Shown here one piece after another: positions 38,310-47,044 of a stretch of DNA of 64,000 bases. Position 1 is the first letter of the stretch, and each line of letters begins with the position of its first letter. The position numbers and the translations under genes were made by a program. Where the stretch lies: the NCBI GenBank assembly GCA_947497945.1, contig CANMIP010000015.1, positions 1 through 64,000 of the forward strand, given 5' to 3'. This DNA comes from an uncultured Tropicimonas sp. (GTDB lineage: Bacteria; Pseudomonadota; Alphaproteobacteria; Rhodobacterales; Rhodobacteraceae). The notes beneath the pieces were generated by a model that saw only the letters and a program-made list of their open reading frames with translations, was not told the origin of the DNA and ran no database searches.

Positions 38310-39020
38310 TCAGGCGAGAGGCGGAACCCCCAGTTTCGCGTGGATCTGGTCCCGGATCTCGTCGTCGATCTGAAGCGCGTTGGCAAGCTGGCGAAGATAC
38401 TCCGCCTCCGCAGCGTGATCGAGACGAATCGCGGCCAGTGACGTGGCATAGACCTGTTCCCGCGCGGCTTCCGCCGTTTCATTTGCAAGCCCGGTCACGT
38501 CGATCGGTTTTTCCAGTTCCGCCTTGACGAAGGCGCGCTCTTCCTCGTTCGCCTCGGTCAGGTGGTCGAGGATCGCCTGCTGTTCCTGCGGGTCGATTTT
38601 CCCATCGGCCTTGGCGGCCTGGATCATCGCGCGGATCATCAGCTGGGCCTGCGCCTCGACGGCTTCGCCTGCGGGTGTTCCGCCAAAGATCGAGGACATC
38701 ATGTCGGCCGACTGCTTGGAGCCCGCCGCAGCAGCGCCTTGCAGGGTGTTCATCAAACTGCCGAGGCTCGCGGCGCCGGTGCCTGCGGCGGTCGCCGTTC
38801 CAGCGCCCATCTGGCCCATGAGTTCCTTTACCTTTTCGGAGCCTCCCGGCAATCCGAACTGATCGGCGAGCTTGCCGAGTTGTTCGGCAGCGCTGCTGTC
38901 GCCCGCGCCTTGCAGCATGTTCTGCACGCCGGCCATGCCGCCCATCTTGCGATACTGTTCTGCGCCCTTTGCGGCGGCGAAACCGGCGCCAACGGCCATA
39001 AGCGTTTTCAGAAAACTCAT
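38310..39020 (-). CDS. DUF533 (YebE-like) protein
   Basis: The 236-residue protein starts at MSFLKTLMAVGAGFAAAKGA, chosen because a GGAGGG site precedes it. The first half is Gly/Ala/Ser-rich with short helices (MGGMAGVQNMLQGA). The second half is the DUF533/TerB-like helical domain, AQLMIRAMIQAAKADGKIDP, EEERAFVKAELEKPIDV and YLRQLANALQIDDEIRDQIH. The acidic DGKID motif is typical of TerB-like metal-binding folds. The N-terminal hydrophobic stretch may associate it with the inner membrane. The function of the family is not established. It lies between rpmG and rnpB. Confidence 0.82.
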   Translation of the reverse strand: MSFLKTLMAVGAGFAAAKGAEQYRKMGGMAGVQNMLQGAGDSSAAEQLGKLADQFGLPGGSEKVKELMGQMGAGTATAAGTGAASLGSLMNTLQGAAAAGSKQSADMMSSIFGGTPAGEAVEAQAQLMIRAMIQAAKADGKIDPQEQQAILDHLTEANEEERAFVKAELEKPIDVTGLANETAEAAREQVYATSLAAIRLDHAAEAEYLRQLANALQIDDEIRDQIHAKLGVPPLA

Positions 39021-39105
39021 TCTACCCTCCCTGGGAACACCACTGGGATTGCATATCACAAACCATGCAACAGGCCAAAAAACCTGTTTCTGCTCCGGAG
39101 AATAT

Positions 39106-39483
39106 GCGCGGATGGCCTGTAAGCCGGATTCTGTTCCAGGGCTCAGCACCCCTTCGATGACCATTCCTCTTCGCGCGCGGTCGCCCGCGTGCTCTAGCTG
39201 CCTACCCGACCTGCCTGGGGCTGAAGCGGCCCTGGGGTCAAGCCCCGCGGAGGTCCTATCTGGCATTGCTCCCGGTGGGGCTTGCCGTGCCAGGGCTGTT
39301 ACCAGCCCCGCGGTGGGCTCTTACCCCACCGTTTCACCCTTACTGCGCGAACGCAGCGGTCTGTTCTCTGTGGCGCTTTCCGTCGGGTTTCCCCGCCCGG
39401 GCGTTACCCGGCACCGTTGCTCCAGGGAGTCCGGACTTTCCTCGCGGCGCTTGCACGCCCCGCGGCCATCCGGCCATCCGCGC
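39106..39483 (-). ncRNA. rnpB: RNase P RNA, bacterial type A
   Basis: Minus-strand conserved regions are clear: GAGGAAAGTCCGGACTCC (39426-39443), GGTAAGAGCCCACC (39311-39324) and CAGAATCCGGCTTACAGGCC near the 3' end (39113-39133). The terminal helix P1 pairs GCGCGGATGGCC at the 5' end (39472-39483) with its complement GGCCATCCGCGC at 39106-39117. The length of about 378 bases is normal for an alphaproteobacterium. The RNA removes 5' leaders from tRNA precursors. The 5' end lies about 10 bases downstream of the amidase stop, so the promoter must sit inside that gene. Confidence 0.95.
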
Positions 39484-39492
39484 CTGATGGAC

Positions 39493-40221
39493 TTAGGCGT
39501 CGCCCGGACTGGGGTCAACCGGGAAGCGCGTGGCGAGGTGTCGGGCAAGCGCAATATCGGCGGGTGAAACGGGTCCGGTGGCCTGCTGGCGGAACCGGGC
39601 TCGAAAGGCGTCCAGTACATCAAGGGTTGCGCCATCTGTCGGGTAGCCGATCTGACGGCAGGCGTGCAGGAAGTCCGGTTCGGAGAGGGCGGGCTCCTCG
39701 GGGGCGCCTGCCCCCTCGTCGCCCGCGCTGGCCTCTGGCCAGCAGGCCAGGCCCCGGCGGGCGAGACGCTGCCAGTCGAAGCGGCGACCGGGATCGATCT
39801 TGCGACCCGGAGCCATGTCGGAATGGCCGATCACCCGCGAGGCCGGGATGGCGTGACGTGACAGGATTCCCGCGAGCAATGTTTCAAGACAGGACAGGAG
39901 CGGTTCACTGAAGGGGGAGCAGCCGTCATTGTCGAGCTCGACGCCGATGGAATGGCTGTTCACGTCGGCGCGACCACCCCAGCTTCCGGTACCCGCATGC
40001 CAGGCCCTGTCGGCCTCCGAGACCATCTGCCAGCACGTGCCGTCGCGACCGATCAGGTAATGGGCCGAGACCTCGAATTCCGGGTCGCAGAGCCGCGCCA
40101 GAGCGGACCCGGCGCTCTCCATCGCGGTGTAATGCAGGACGACCATGTCCGGCCGCACGCCGCCGCGTCGCGCTCCGAAGCTCGGGGACGGGTGCCAGAG
40201 GCAGCCCGGCGCCTCAGCCAC
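39493..40221 (-). CDS. AmpD-like N-acetylmuramoyl-L-alanine amidase
   Basis: The 242-residue protein is a zinc amidase of the amidase_2 fold. Zinc ligands His30 (MVVLHYT), His133 and Asp143 (VIGHSDMAPGRKIDPG) and the Glu in SIGVELDNDG are visible. AmpD enzymes split the peptide from anhydro-muramic acid in cell-wall recycling. No signal peptide is seen, supporting a cytoplasmic recycling role. The start is a GTG at 40221 that overlaps the stop of the upstream lipoprotein gene (GTGGCTGA), giving a full N-terminus before FGARRGGVRPD; the first ATG in this region would cut into the fold. A C-terminal extension of about 90 residues is present. Confidence 0.87.
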   Translation of the reverse strand: MAEAPGCLWHPSPSFGARRGGVRPDMVVLHYTAMESAGSALARLCDPEFEVSAHYLIGRDGTCWQMVSEADRAWHAGTGSWGGRADVNSHSIGVELDNDGCSPFSEPLLSCLETLLAGILSRHAIPASRVIGHSDMAPGRKIDPGRRFDWQRLARRGLACWPEASAGDEGAGAPEEPALSEPDFLHACRQIGYPTDGATLDVLDAFRARFRQQATGPVSPADIALARHLATRFPVDPSPGDA

Positions 40222-40843
40222 CGACCGCCCGGCGATACCGGCCCGGATCCCAGCTGCAGGCGAAACCGTCGCCATCGGGATCGATCCCAAAGCGGTCTTT
40301 CTGCGGCCCACCAGCGTCGAGGAAGGCGAATTGTGCCATGTCATCGGAGCCGTAGCCGGCGCAGTTGCGCTCCGCCTTGGCGCGGTTCGGAAGGGTGCGC
40401 TTGTAGACCTGCTGGCCGACGGGGTGGCTCGCGGCAAGCGCATAGGCCACGATGTCGGGGCCCGTGTCGCTCGGGCGGGACGGAACCGCTGAAGATGCGC
40501 TGTCAGCGCCGCCAATATAGGCCGCCCCGGCCGCGGTTGCGGTCATCGGAGCTGCCACGGGCTGAGACGTTGCGGGCTGCGAGGGCGCGCCGATCCCGGC
40601 CGCGGCGAGATCCCCGGCGCTGAGCCCGGGCGAACCGGAAGCCGTGGGCGCGCCGGTTGCTTCCGGGGCGCCGCTGGGCACCGAGCTTGCGAGTTGCGCG
40701 TCACGTTCGGCCCGGATCGCTGCCTCGCCGCGCTGGTAGGTCGCGTAGTTGTTGAGCCCCACGCCCGCCGCACTGTCGGGGATTTCGGGGTCACAGGCGG
40801 ACAGCGCCAACACGCATGCCGCCGCAAGTCCGAACCGTCTCAT
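40214..40843 (-). CDS. Excalibur-domain lipoprotein
   Basis: The 209-residue product begins with a lipoprotein signal (MRRFGLAAACVLALSAC, lipidated Cys17). A Gly/Ala/Pro/Ser-rich linker (about 50-130) follows and then a C-terminal excalibur-type calcium-binding segment, RFGIDPDGDGFACSWDPGRY, with an upstream partner region ERNCAGYGSDDMAQFAFLDA. The two Cys of that module could form a disulfide. It should be anchored in a membrane facing the periplasm. Its stop overlaps the start of the amidase, so the two are cotranscribed, suggesting a link to cell-wall turnover, by inference. Confidence 0.8.
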   Translation of the reverse strand: MRRFGLAAACVLALSACDPEIPDSAAGVGLNNYATYQRGEAAIRAERDAQLASSVPSGAPEATGAPTASGSPGLSAGDLAAAGIGAPSQPATSQPVAAPMTATAAGAAYIGGADSASSAVPSRPSDTGPDIVAYALAASHPVGQQVYKRTLPNRAKAERNCAGYGSDDMAQFAFLDAGGPQKDRFGIDPDGDGFACSWDPGRYRRAVGG

Positions 40844-40881
40844 CGGATCACCTGCTCGTTCTGGTTATCGTTCCCGAAACC

Positions 40882-42369
40882 CTACCACCAGCTGGCGGGC
40901 TTGGCCACGAATCCCGCAGCGCCTTCCAGGGATGCGGCGATATTCAGCAGGTCGCCCTCTTCCCAGGGACGCCCGATGAGTTGCAACCCAAGCGGCAAGC
41001 CCTGCGCGTCGAGCCCGGTCGGCACCGAGATGCCCGGCAGGCCGGCAAGGTTCACCGTGACTGTGAAGACGTCGTTGAGATACATCTGCACCGGATCGGC
41101 ATCCGCCATCTCGCCGAGGCCGAAGGCCGCCGAGGGGGTTGCCGGCGTCAGGATCGCGTCGATCCCGGCTTCGAAGGCCAGGTCGAAATCGCGCTTGATC
41201 AGCGCGCGGACCTTGCGGGCACGGTTGTAATAGGCGTCGTAGAAGCCAGCCGAAAGCACATAGGTGCCGATCATCACGCGGCGCTGGACCTCGGCGCCGA
41301 AGCCCTCGGCGCGGGTCTTCTCATACATCTCGGTGATGCCGTCGCCCTGCGCCAGCGAGGCGCGGCGGCCGAAGCGGACACCGTCATAGCGGGCGAGGTT
41401 GGACGACGCTTCAGCGGGCGCGATCACGTAATAGGTCGGCAGCGCGTATTTGGTGTGCGGCAGCGAGATATCGACGATCTCGGCGCCTGCGTCGCGCAGC
41501 ATGGCGGTGCCGTCGGCCCAGAGCTTCTCGATCTCCTCCGGCATGCCGTCCATGCGGTATTCCTTCGGGATACCGATCTTCTTGCCGCGAATGTCGCCGG
41601 TGATCGCGGCCTCGAAATCCGGCACCGGGATGTCGGCGGAGGTGGAATCCTTCGGATCGTGCCCGGCCATCGCGCCCAGCATGATCGCGGCATCGCGCAC
41701 CGATTTGGTCATCGGCCCGGCCTGATCGAGCGAGGAGGCAAAGGCGATGATGCCCCAGCGGGAGACGCGGCCATAGGTCGGCTTCAACCCGGTGATGCCG
41801 ACAAAGGCGGCGGGCTGGCGGATCGAGCCGCCGGTATCGGTCCCGGTCGCGGCAAGGCAGAGATCGGCCGCGACGGCAGAGGCGGAGCCACCCGAGGAAC
41901 CGCCGGGCGTCAGCGCGGCCTCGTCATTGCCGCGCCGCCAGGGGTTGACGGCATTGCCATAGGTCGAGGTCTCGTTCGACGAGCCCATGGCGAACTCGTC
42001 CATGTTCAGCTTGCCGAGCATGACGGAGCCCGCCTGCCAGAGCTGGGTCGTGACGGTGGACTCGTATTCCGGCTTGAAGCCGTCGAGGATGTTCGATGCG
42101 GCCTGGGACGGCACGCCTTGCGTGCAGAACAGGTCCTTGATGCCAAGCGGGATGCCGCACATCGGGTTCTCGGCGCCGCCCTGGATGCGGGCATCGGCGG
42201 CCTCGGCCTGCTTGAGCGCGATCTCGGGGGTCTTGTGGACAAACGCGCCGAGCGCATCGGCCTTGTCGATTTCGTCGAGGCAGGCCTGGGTCAACTCGGT
42301 CGAGGTCACGTCACCGGCGCGCAGCTTGTCACGGGCCTCGGCAATGGTGAAACGGGTAAGTTCTGTCAT
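40882..42369 (-). CDS. gatA: Glutamyl/aspartyl-tRNA amidotransferase subunit A
   Basis: The 495-residue enzyme has the amidase-signature fold: [12 protein letters not shown] with the catalytic Lys, [20 protein letters not shown] with the cis-Ser and nucleophile Ser, and [16 protein letters not shown]. It generates ammonia from glutamine for GatB to convert Glu-tRNA(Gln) or Asp-tRNA(Asn). Length is usual. gatC lies 90 bases upstream in the same direction, and gatB is not in the window. Conserved housekeeping gene. Confidence 0.96.
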   Translation of the reverse strand: MTELTRFTIAEARDKLRAGDVTSTELTQACLDEIDKADALGAFVHKTPEIALKQAEAADARIQGGAENPMCGIPLGIKDLFCTQGVPSQAASNILDGFKPEYESTVTTQLWQAGSVMLGKLNMDEFAMGSSNETSTYGNAVNPWRRGNDEAALTPGGSSGGSASAVAADLCLAATGTDTGGSIRQPAAFVGITGLKPTYGRVSRWGIIAFASSLDQAGPMTKSVRDAAIMLGAMAGHDPKDSTSADIPVPDFEAAITGDIRGKKIGIPKEYRMDGMPEEIEKLWADGTAMLRDAGAEIVDISLPHTKYALPTYYVIAPAEASSNLARYDGVRFGRRASLAQGDGITEMYEKTRAEGFGAEVQRRVMIGTYVLSAGFYDAYYNRARKVRALIKRDFDLAFEAGIDAILTPATPSAAFGLGEMADADPVQMYLNDVFTVTVNLAGLPGISVPTGLDAQGLPLGLQLIGRPWEEGDLLNIAASLEGAAGFVAKPASWW

Positions 42370-42459
42370 CGTTCAGAAATCCTTATCGGGCGTCTAGGGC
42401 AGACGGGCTCCGCCCGTTCGCGGCTGAAACCGTCCCCCGGACGGTTTCCGAGACGCCGC

Positions 42460-42747
42460 TCACTCGACAACCTTCGGCACGGCAAAGAAGCCCTCGCGGG
42501 CATCGGGGGCGTTGGCGAGCACCTTTTCCTGGTAGCCGCCATCGGTGACGACATCCTCGCGGCGCTTGAGGCGCTGCGGGGTGACGGAGGTCATCGGCTC
42601 GATGCCGTCCACGTCCACTTCATTGAGCTGCTCGATGAAGCCGAGAATGGCGTTGAACTCGCCGGCAAGGGCTGGCAGCGCGTCGTCCTCGACCTTGATC
42701 CGGGCGAGCTTGGCGACGCGGCGGGCGGTATCTGTATCGATCGACAT
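42460..42747 (-). CDS. gatC: Glutamyl/aspartyl-tRNA amidotransferase subunit C
   Basis: The 95-residue protein wraps around GatA and GatB to hold the amidotransferase together. Family features are [20 protein letters not shown] at the N-terminus, [20 protein letters not shown] in the middle and [16 protein letters not shown] at the end. Its position just before gatA is the normal arrangement. A purine-rich site (GGAGGCCCC) precedes the ATG. Confidence 0.95.
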   Translation of the reverse strand: MSIDTDTARRVAKLARIKVEDDALPALAGEFNAILGFIEQLNEVDVDGIEPMTSVTPQRLKRREDVVTDGGYQEKVLANAPDAREGFFAVPKVVE

Positions 42748-43140
42748 GGGGCCTCCGGGGTCGGGCGGATGATCGGGACGGGTTTATCGCCGGGTGCGGC
42801 GGGTCGCAAGGCCGGTAGGGGGAAAAGGCGGAAGCTGTTTGGTGCACGGATTGCCTGACCGGTTGGCGGCCGCCCGGCCGGTCCCGGGAGTGCTCACTGC
42901 GCAAGCTGCAGTGCCTGCCTCGCCCATTGCAAAACCAGGACGCCCGGAGAATACCAGACACTTGCAGGACGTCATTCCCACGACGAGGCTGCGGTTGCTG
43001 GAAAGCAGCCTCTCATTGTCCTGAAGCCGACTGCACCTTGCGGGATCGTCTCCCCGGACGCTCACAACAGACTGTCGGCGAAAACGGAAAAGGGCGGCCT
43101 GTCTCGGCCGCCCACGACATGAAAGAGTCGATTCCCGGGA
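42748..43140. other. Intergenic region
   Basis: Nearly 400 bases between the gatC start and the VPLPA-CTERM gene. It carries the terminator of the latter (43081-43114) and presumably the gatCA promoter, which I cannot place. No gene or RNA is recognised. Confidence 0.4.
43081..43114 (-). terminator. Intrinsic terminator of the VPLPA-CTERM gene
   Basis: On the minus strand GGGCGGCC-GAGAC-AGGCCGCCC is followed by TTTTCCGTTTTC, about 30 bases after the stop codon at 43141. Stem and T-rich tail fit an intrinsic terminator. Confidence 0.75.
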
Positions 43141-43782
43141 TCAGGAAGCCTTCCTGCGACCGCGCTGGAAGCCCAGGCCGCCGATGAGCCCAGCCAGCAG
43201 CAGACCCGATGCCGGCACGGGAACCGAAGAGACTTCAAAGCTCTTCACGGTTACGTCGTCCGGACCACCGGATGCCAGGCCAAAGAAGCACATCCAAGCA
43301 TCAGCTTCACATTCGAACGTATCATTGGCCGAGACACCGAAGCTGGTGACATAGGTCGGGTCGTCGAAGTAGAAAGTCGACGTGTCACCATTGTGGACGA
43401 AACTGCCATCGGCCCAGACATCGTAATCGTCCTCGGAATCGAGCGCACCAATGGTCACCGAGATCATTTTCACGGTCCAGCCGAAATTGAACACGATGGC
43501 TTCCCAAAAAATCTCCCCGTCAATTGCCGGGTCATCGCCGGTATACTCACTGACGCCAACACCACTGGCGCTCTGCGTGAGTATGGGCGTGACCAGGGGC
43601 AGCCCGGTCAGCGCTGTCATCGAGCCGGAAATTGCGCCGTTGTCGAACGATCCGATCGTGCTGCCGATGCCAGTTGCGTCGCCTCCGGTCGCAAGATCGA
43701 CGATGCCGTAGGTCGATGCCGAAGCAGCGCCAACGCAGAGAAGACCTGCTGTGACCGCACCGGCCATAATTCTCGATTTCAT
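43141..43782 (-). CDS. VPLPA-CTERM exoprotein
   Basis: The 213-residue protein has a signal peptide (MAGAVTAGLLCVGAASA, cleavage before STYG). A beta-rich acidic body follows, then a C-terminal VPVPASGLLLAGLIGGLGF segment and basic GRRKAS, which is the VPLPA-CTERM sorting signal. Such proteins are exported and then processed by an exosortase-type system in bacteria that make exopolysaccharide. Two Cys (FECEADAWMCFFG) may form a disulfide. No exosortase gene is in the window. It has its own terminator downstream. The body domain is not recognised. Confidence 0.85.
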   Translation of the reverse strand: MKSRIMAGAVTAGLLCVGAASASTYGIVDLATGGDATGIGSTIGSFDNGAISGSMTALTGLPLVTPILTQSASGVGVSEYTGDDPAIDGEIFWEAIVFNFGWTVKMISVTIGALDSEDDYDVWADGSFVHNGDTSTFYFDDPTYVTSFGVSANDTFECEADAWMCFFGLASGGPDDVTVKSFEVSSVPVPASGLLLAGLIGGLGFQRGRRKAS

Positions 43783-44324
43783 GTACCTGTCCCTCGCAAT
43801 AGAAAGCTGGACGAAATTTAGGTGATTCCAGCTGATTCACAGGCAAAAACTAGTATTAACGACATTCAAGATACAGCTTTAATTTGAGCACGTGGCGTCA
43901 AGGGCATTACCTTCGCCCGGAGCCCGGGCAGATTGCCTGAATTGTGGTCGGTTTGCCAATTCCTCTGGAGAGGGAAAACACCTCGCGTCGGATCATTGCA
44001 TGGCCTGGTCGCCTGATGTTCGAAACACCATGGTGTTCATTTTGGACGGCATTTCTTCGCGTGCCCCGGCAATCCGGATCAAGGTTCGGTCAGGCGCCGG
44101 ACGGGTCTTCGGGGCAATGCAGCGCCGACCAAACGGAACCTGTTCCAGCCTTGATAATCGGCTGACCGAGGACGCTTTCCCAAGAATGGAGAAGCTGACC
44201 TGCCTTTTTTTCTCACGCCAAGAGGAAGAGTGCTGGCAGCCTAACGGCATTCCAGCAAAAATCGCCCCGCTTGCAGCATCCCCCCCGGGGGGATAGGTTT
44301 CACCTGTCAGCCGGAGTCGCCCCC
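43783..44324. other. Divergent intergenic region upstream of the MFS exporter
   Basis: 540 bases between two divergent genes. It becomes AT-rich next to the VPLPA-CTERM start (43800-43880). A C/G-tract with palindromic character lies at 44276-44296 just before the exporter. Short frames in this region show no known family. Confidence 0.45.
44276..44296. promoter_or_regulatory. Possible CsoR/RcnR-type operator
   Basis: The sequence ATCCCCCCCGGGGGGAT is a near-palindrome of seven C and six G bracketed by AT, about 30 bases before the exporter start. CsoR/RcnR-family metal sensors bind C/G-tracts flanked by short AT inverted repeats. The downstream exporter has a metal-binding His-rich tail. 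No gene for such a regulator is in the window, so this is a prediction. Confidence 0.4.
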
Positions 44325-45644
44325 TTGCTCGCCATTCTTGCCAATCGCTCCTATCGCCACCTCTTCGCGGCCCAGATCGTCGCGCTGCTCGGCACCGGGC
44401 TGGCCACCGTCGCCCTCGGCCTGCTCGCCTATGACCTCGCCGGCGCCAATGCGGCCATGGTGCTCGGCACCGCCTTCACCATCAAGATGGTTGCCTATGT
44501 CGGCATTGCCCCGATCGCCAGCGCCTTCGCCACCCGCTGGCCGCGCCGGACCATGCTGGTCGCGCTGGACATCATCCGCGCCGCCGTCGCGCTGCTATTG
44601 CCCTTCGTCACCGAGATCTGGCAGGTCTACCTGCTGATCTTCATCCTGCAATCGGCCTCCGCCGCCTTCACCCCGACCTTCCAGGCGACGATTCCGGACC
44701 TGCTCACGGAAGAGGAAGCCTATACCCGTGCCCTCTCCCTGTCGCGCCTGGCCTATGACCTTGAATCCCTGGTCTCGCCGATGCTTGCCGCGCTGCTCCT
44801 GAGCTTCCTGAGCGTCGATGCGCTCTTTTTCGGCACATTTGCCGGGTTCCTGGCATCCGCCCTGCTGGTGGTCTCGGCCATCCTGCCGACCCCGAAACCC
44901 TCGGCGCCACGCGGGATCCACGAGCGCACAACCCGCGGGCTGCGCATCTACCTCCACACGCCGCGCCTTCAGGGACTCCTGGCGCTGAACCTCTCTGTTG
45001 CCGCCGCGGGCGCCATGGTCATCGTCAACACCATAACGCTCACGCGGTCTGAACTTGGCCTTGGAGAACATGCCGTCGCGCTGACCCTGGCCGCCTTTGG
45101 CGGCGGCTCCATGCTCGCCGCCCTCACCCTGCCCCGCCTGCTCGACCATGTTCCTGACCGCCGCGTGATGCTCGCCGGGGCGACCGGAATGACGACTCTT
45201 CTGCTCACCCTCGCCGCTGCAATTGCCACGACCGACCTCTCCTGGCCGCTGCTCCTCACGGCCTGGTGCGCGCTCGGCATCTGCTACTCGACGACGCTCA
45301 CCCCGTCCGGTCGCCTCCTGCGCCGCTCCGCGCACCCAGAGGATCGACCGGCCGTCTTCGCCGCGCAATTCGCCCTGTCCCATGCCTGCTGGCTGCTGAC
45401 CTACCCGCTCTCGGGCTGGCTACAGACGCGATTCGGCACGGTCCCCGCGCTGGTTACGCTGGGCCTGTTGAGCCTCGCCGGACTTCTGACAGCCCGCCAT
45501 CTGTGGTCGCCGGGACAGGTCCGGGAAGTCGAGCACGACCACCCAAACCTGCCGCCGGACCACCCGCATCTGCAGGGCGCTCACCGGCACAGTCACACCT
45601 ATATCATCGACGACGACCACAGGCATTGGCCCCAGCAGGGATGA
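44325..45644 (+). CDS. MFS transporter with a His-rich tail, probable metal exporter
   Basis: The 439-residue product has about 12 membrane segments (LFAAQIVALLGTGLATVALG, then AYVGIAPIASAFATRWPRR with the family loop). Its last 45 residues are very rich in His and Asp (EHDHPNLPPDHPHL, HRHSHTYIIDDDHRHWP). Such tails occur in NreB/DmeF-like nickel or cobalt exporters and bind metal ions. The start is a TTG at 44325 with CCGGAGTC eight bases upstream; the ATG at 44271 would run through the operator-like tract. It acts in the inner membrane. Metal export is inferred from the tail and the operator; the ion is not known. Confidence 0.75.
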   Translation: MLAILANRSYRHLFAAQIVALLGTGLATVALGLLAYDLAGANAAMVLGTAFTIKMVAYVGIAPIASAFATRWPRRTMLVALDIIRAAVALLLPFVTEIWQVYLLIFILQSASAAFTPTFQATIPDLLTEEEAYTRALSLSRLAYDLESLVSPMLAALLLSFLSVDALFFGTFAGFLASALLVVSAILPTPKPSAPRGIHERTTRGLRIYLHTPRLQGLLALNLSVAAAGAMVIVNTITLTRSELGLGEHAVALTLAAFGGGSMLAALTLPRLLDHVPDRRVMLAGATGMTTLLLTLAAAIATTDLSWPLLLTAWCALGICYSTTLTPSGRLLRRSAHPEDRPAVFAAQFALSHACWLLTYPLSGWLQTRFGTVPALVTLGLLSLAGLLTARHLWSPGQVREVEHDHPNLPPDHPHLQGAHRHSHTYIIDDDHRHWPQQG

Positions 45645-45764
45645 CGTGAACCGATCGGGGACGTGATGTGCCTGAGCGTATTCGATGCGACATCGGTCGT
45701 CTGCCATGCGCCGTTTGCGGCCTTTGGGCTTGAGTGCTGATTGGCACGGAATCAAGCCGAAGGC

Positions 45765-45810
45765 GCCGTGCCAGCGCCGGACCGTCCCGATGGTCCCGCG
45801 CTGGCACGGC
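45765..45810. repeat. 46-base imperfect inverted repeat
   Basis: A 12-base perfect outer stem, GCCGTGCCAGCG and CGCTGGCACGGC, encloses an inner GGACC/GGTCC stem and a 7-base loop. It lies between the ends of two convergent genes, so it may be a bidirectional terminator or a mRNA-stabilising hairpin. There is no T-run. Confidence 0.55.
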
Positions 45811-45899
45811 TCTGGTTGCGTTTCGTCATGAGCGCAGCGAAGGTCCGCTCCGTCCGCAGACGAACCGCCCCAAGTGCCTTCACACGCAGCTGACGCCGC

Positions 45900-47033
45900 C
45901 TACCCTTCCCGCAGAAGATCCTGCGCATCCCCTGGAGCAAGCGGCTCCGGACGGGCGCAGGACGTTGTCAGCGAGACAAATTCCCCGCTTTCGCCGGAAC
46001 GCAGGATGGAGGTCATCACATCCACCACGTGGATCGCCAGTTCCAGCGAGCACCGATGGGCGCGCCCTTCGTCAATCGCCGCCATCATGTCGGCCAGCCC
46101 GGCGCAGCGGTAATTGGCGCGCATCCCGCCCGGATGTTCGTCATTGGCAATGCCGAACGGATGCTCCCATGGCGCGAGCGTCTCCGTCTCCTCCTTCGTC
46201 GCGCGCTGGAGGTCGCCGCCAAAGAAGTTCGGGTCCGGTAGATAAAGGCTCGCCTCGGAGCCATAGAGCTCCATATTGGCGTGACGATGGGCGGTGATGT
46301 CCCAGCTGGCTCCGAGCGTGATCGTGGCGCCACTCTCGAAGTCGAGCAGGGCGTGGATATTGGTGGGCGTGTCGACCGGGACCGTCTCGCCGGCGCGTGG
46401 ACCTGAGCCGATGGTGCGGGTCGGGAAGCTGGCATTGGCCAGTGCGGCCACGCGCTTCACCGGGCCGAGCAACTGCACCAGGTTGGTGATGTAATAGGGG
46501 CCCATGTCCAGGACAGGGCCACCGCCGGGCTGGAAGAAGAAATCCGGGTTCGGATGCCAGGCCTCCATGCCGCGCCCCATGATATGCGCGGTGCCGGCGA
46601 CCACGTCGCCGATGCCGCCCGCGTCGATAAGGGCGCGGGCCTGTTGGTGCGCGCCGCCGAGGAAGGTGTCCGGCGCGGAGCCGATGCGCAGGCCCTTTTC
46701 GGCGGCCAGCGCGCGCAGGGCTTCGCCTTGCTCCAGGGTCAGGACCAGTGGTTTCTCGGAATAGGCGTGTTTTCCGGCCTCAAGGATCGCCGAGGTCACG
46801 TCGAAATGGACATCGGGAATGGTGAGGTTGATCACCGCGTCGATCTCGTCCGAGGCCAGCAAGTCCTCGACGCTCATGGCGGTGACGCCAAAGGCGTCCG
46901 CCTGTGCCTGCGCAACCTCGGGCTTGATATCGGCGATGGCGGTCATCTTCAGGCCCCGGAAGAGCGGACCGAGCTTGAGATACGCCGAAGAGATGTTGCC
47001 GGCACCAATGATGCCGATTGCATAGTCTTTCAT
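45900..47033 (-). CDS. Gfo/Idh/MocA-family oxidoreductase
   Basis: The 377-residue enzyme has an N-terminal Rossmann fold (GIIGAGNISSAYLKLG) for NAD(P) and the family EKPLVLTLEQGEAL motif, followed by a C-terminal beta-sheet domain with DMGPYYITNLVQLLGPV. Members oxidise or reduce sugars, inositols and sugar acids. It is the last gene of the mannoside operon, 11 bases after the isomerase. The substrate is probably a sugar or sugar acid derived from mannose, by context. Normal length. Confidence 0.92.
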   Translation of the reverse strand: MKDYAIGIIGAGNISSAYLKLGPLFRGLKMTAIADIKPEVAQAQADAFGVTAMSVEDLLASDEIDAVINLTIPDVHFDVTSAILEAGKHAYSEKPLVLTLEQGEALRALAAEKGLRIGSAPDTFLGGAHQQARALIDAGGIGDVVAGTAHIMGRGMEAWHPNPDFFFQPGGGPVLDMGPYYITNLVQLLGPVKRVAALANASFPTRTIGSGPRAGETVPVDTPTNIHALLDFESGATITLGASWDITAHRHANMELYGSEASLYLPDPNFFGGDLQRATKEETETLAPWEHPFGIANDEHPGGMRANYRCAGLADMMAAIDEGRAHRCSLELAIHVVDVMTSILRSGESGEFVSLTTSCARPEPLAPGDAQDLLREG

Positions 47034-47044
47034 GGCTGCGTTCC

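Noticed and set aside
40816-42858. A 680-codon plus-strand open frame
   Set aside because: Antisense to gatA and gatC, which are certain. No domain or ribosome site.
43892-44296. A 134-codon frame before the MFS exporter
   Set aside because: No ribosome site, no family, irregular composition, and it runs through the C/G-tract operator candidate.
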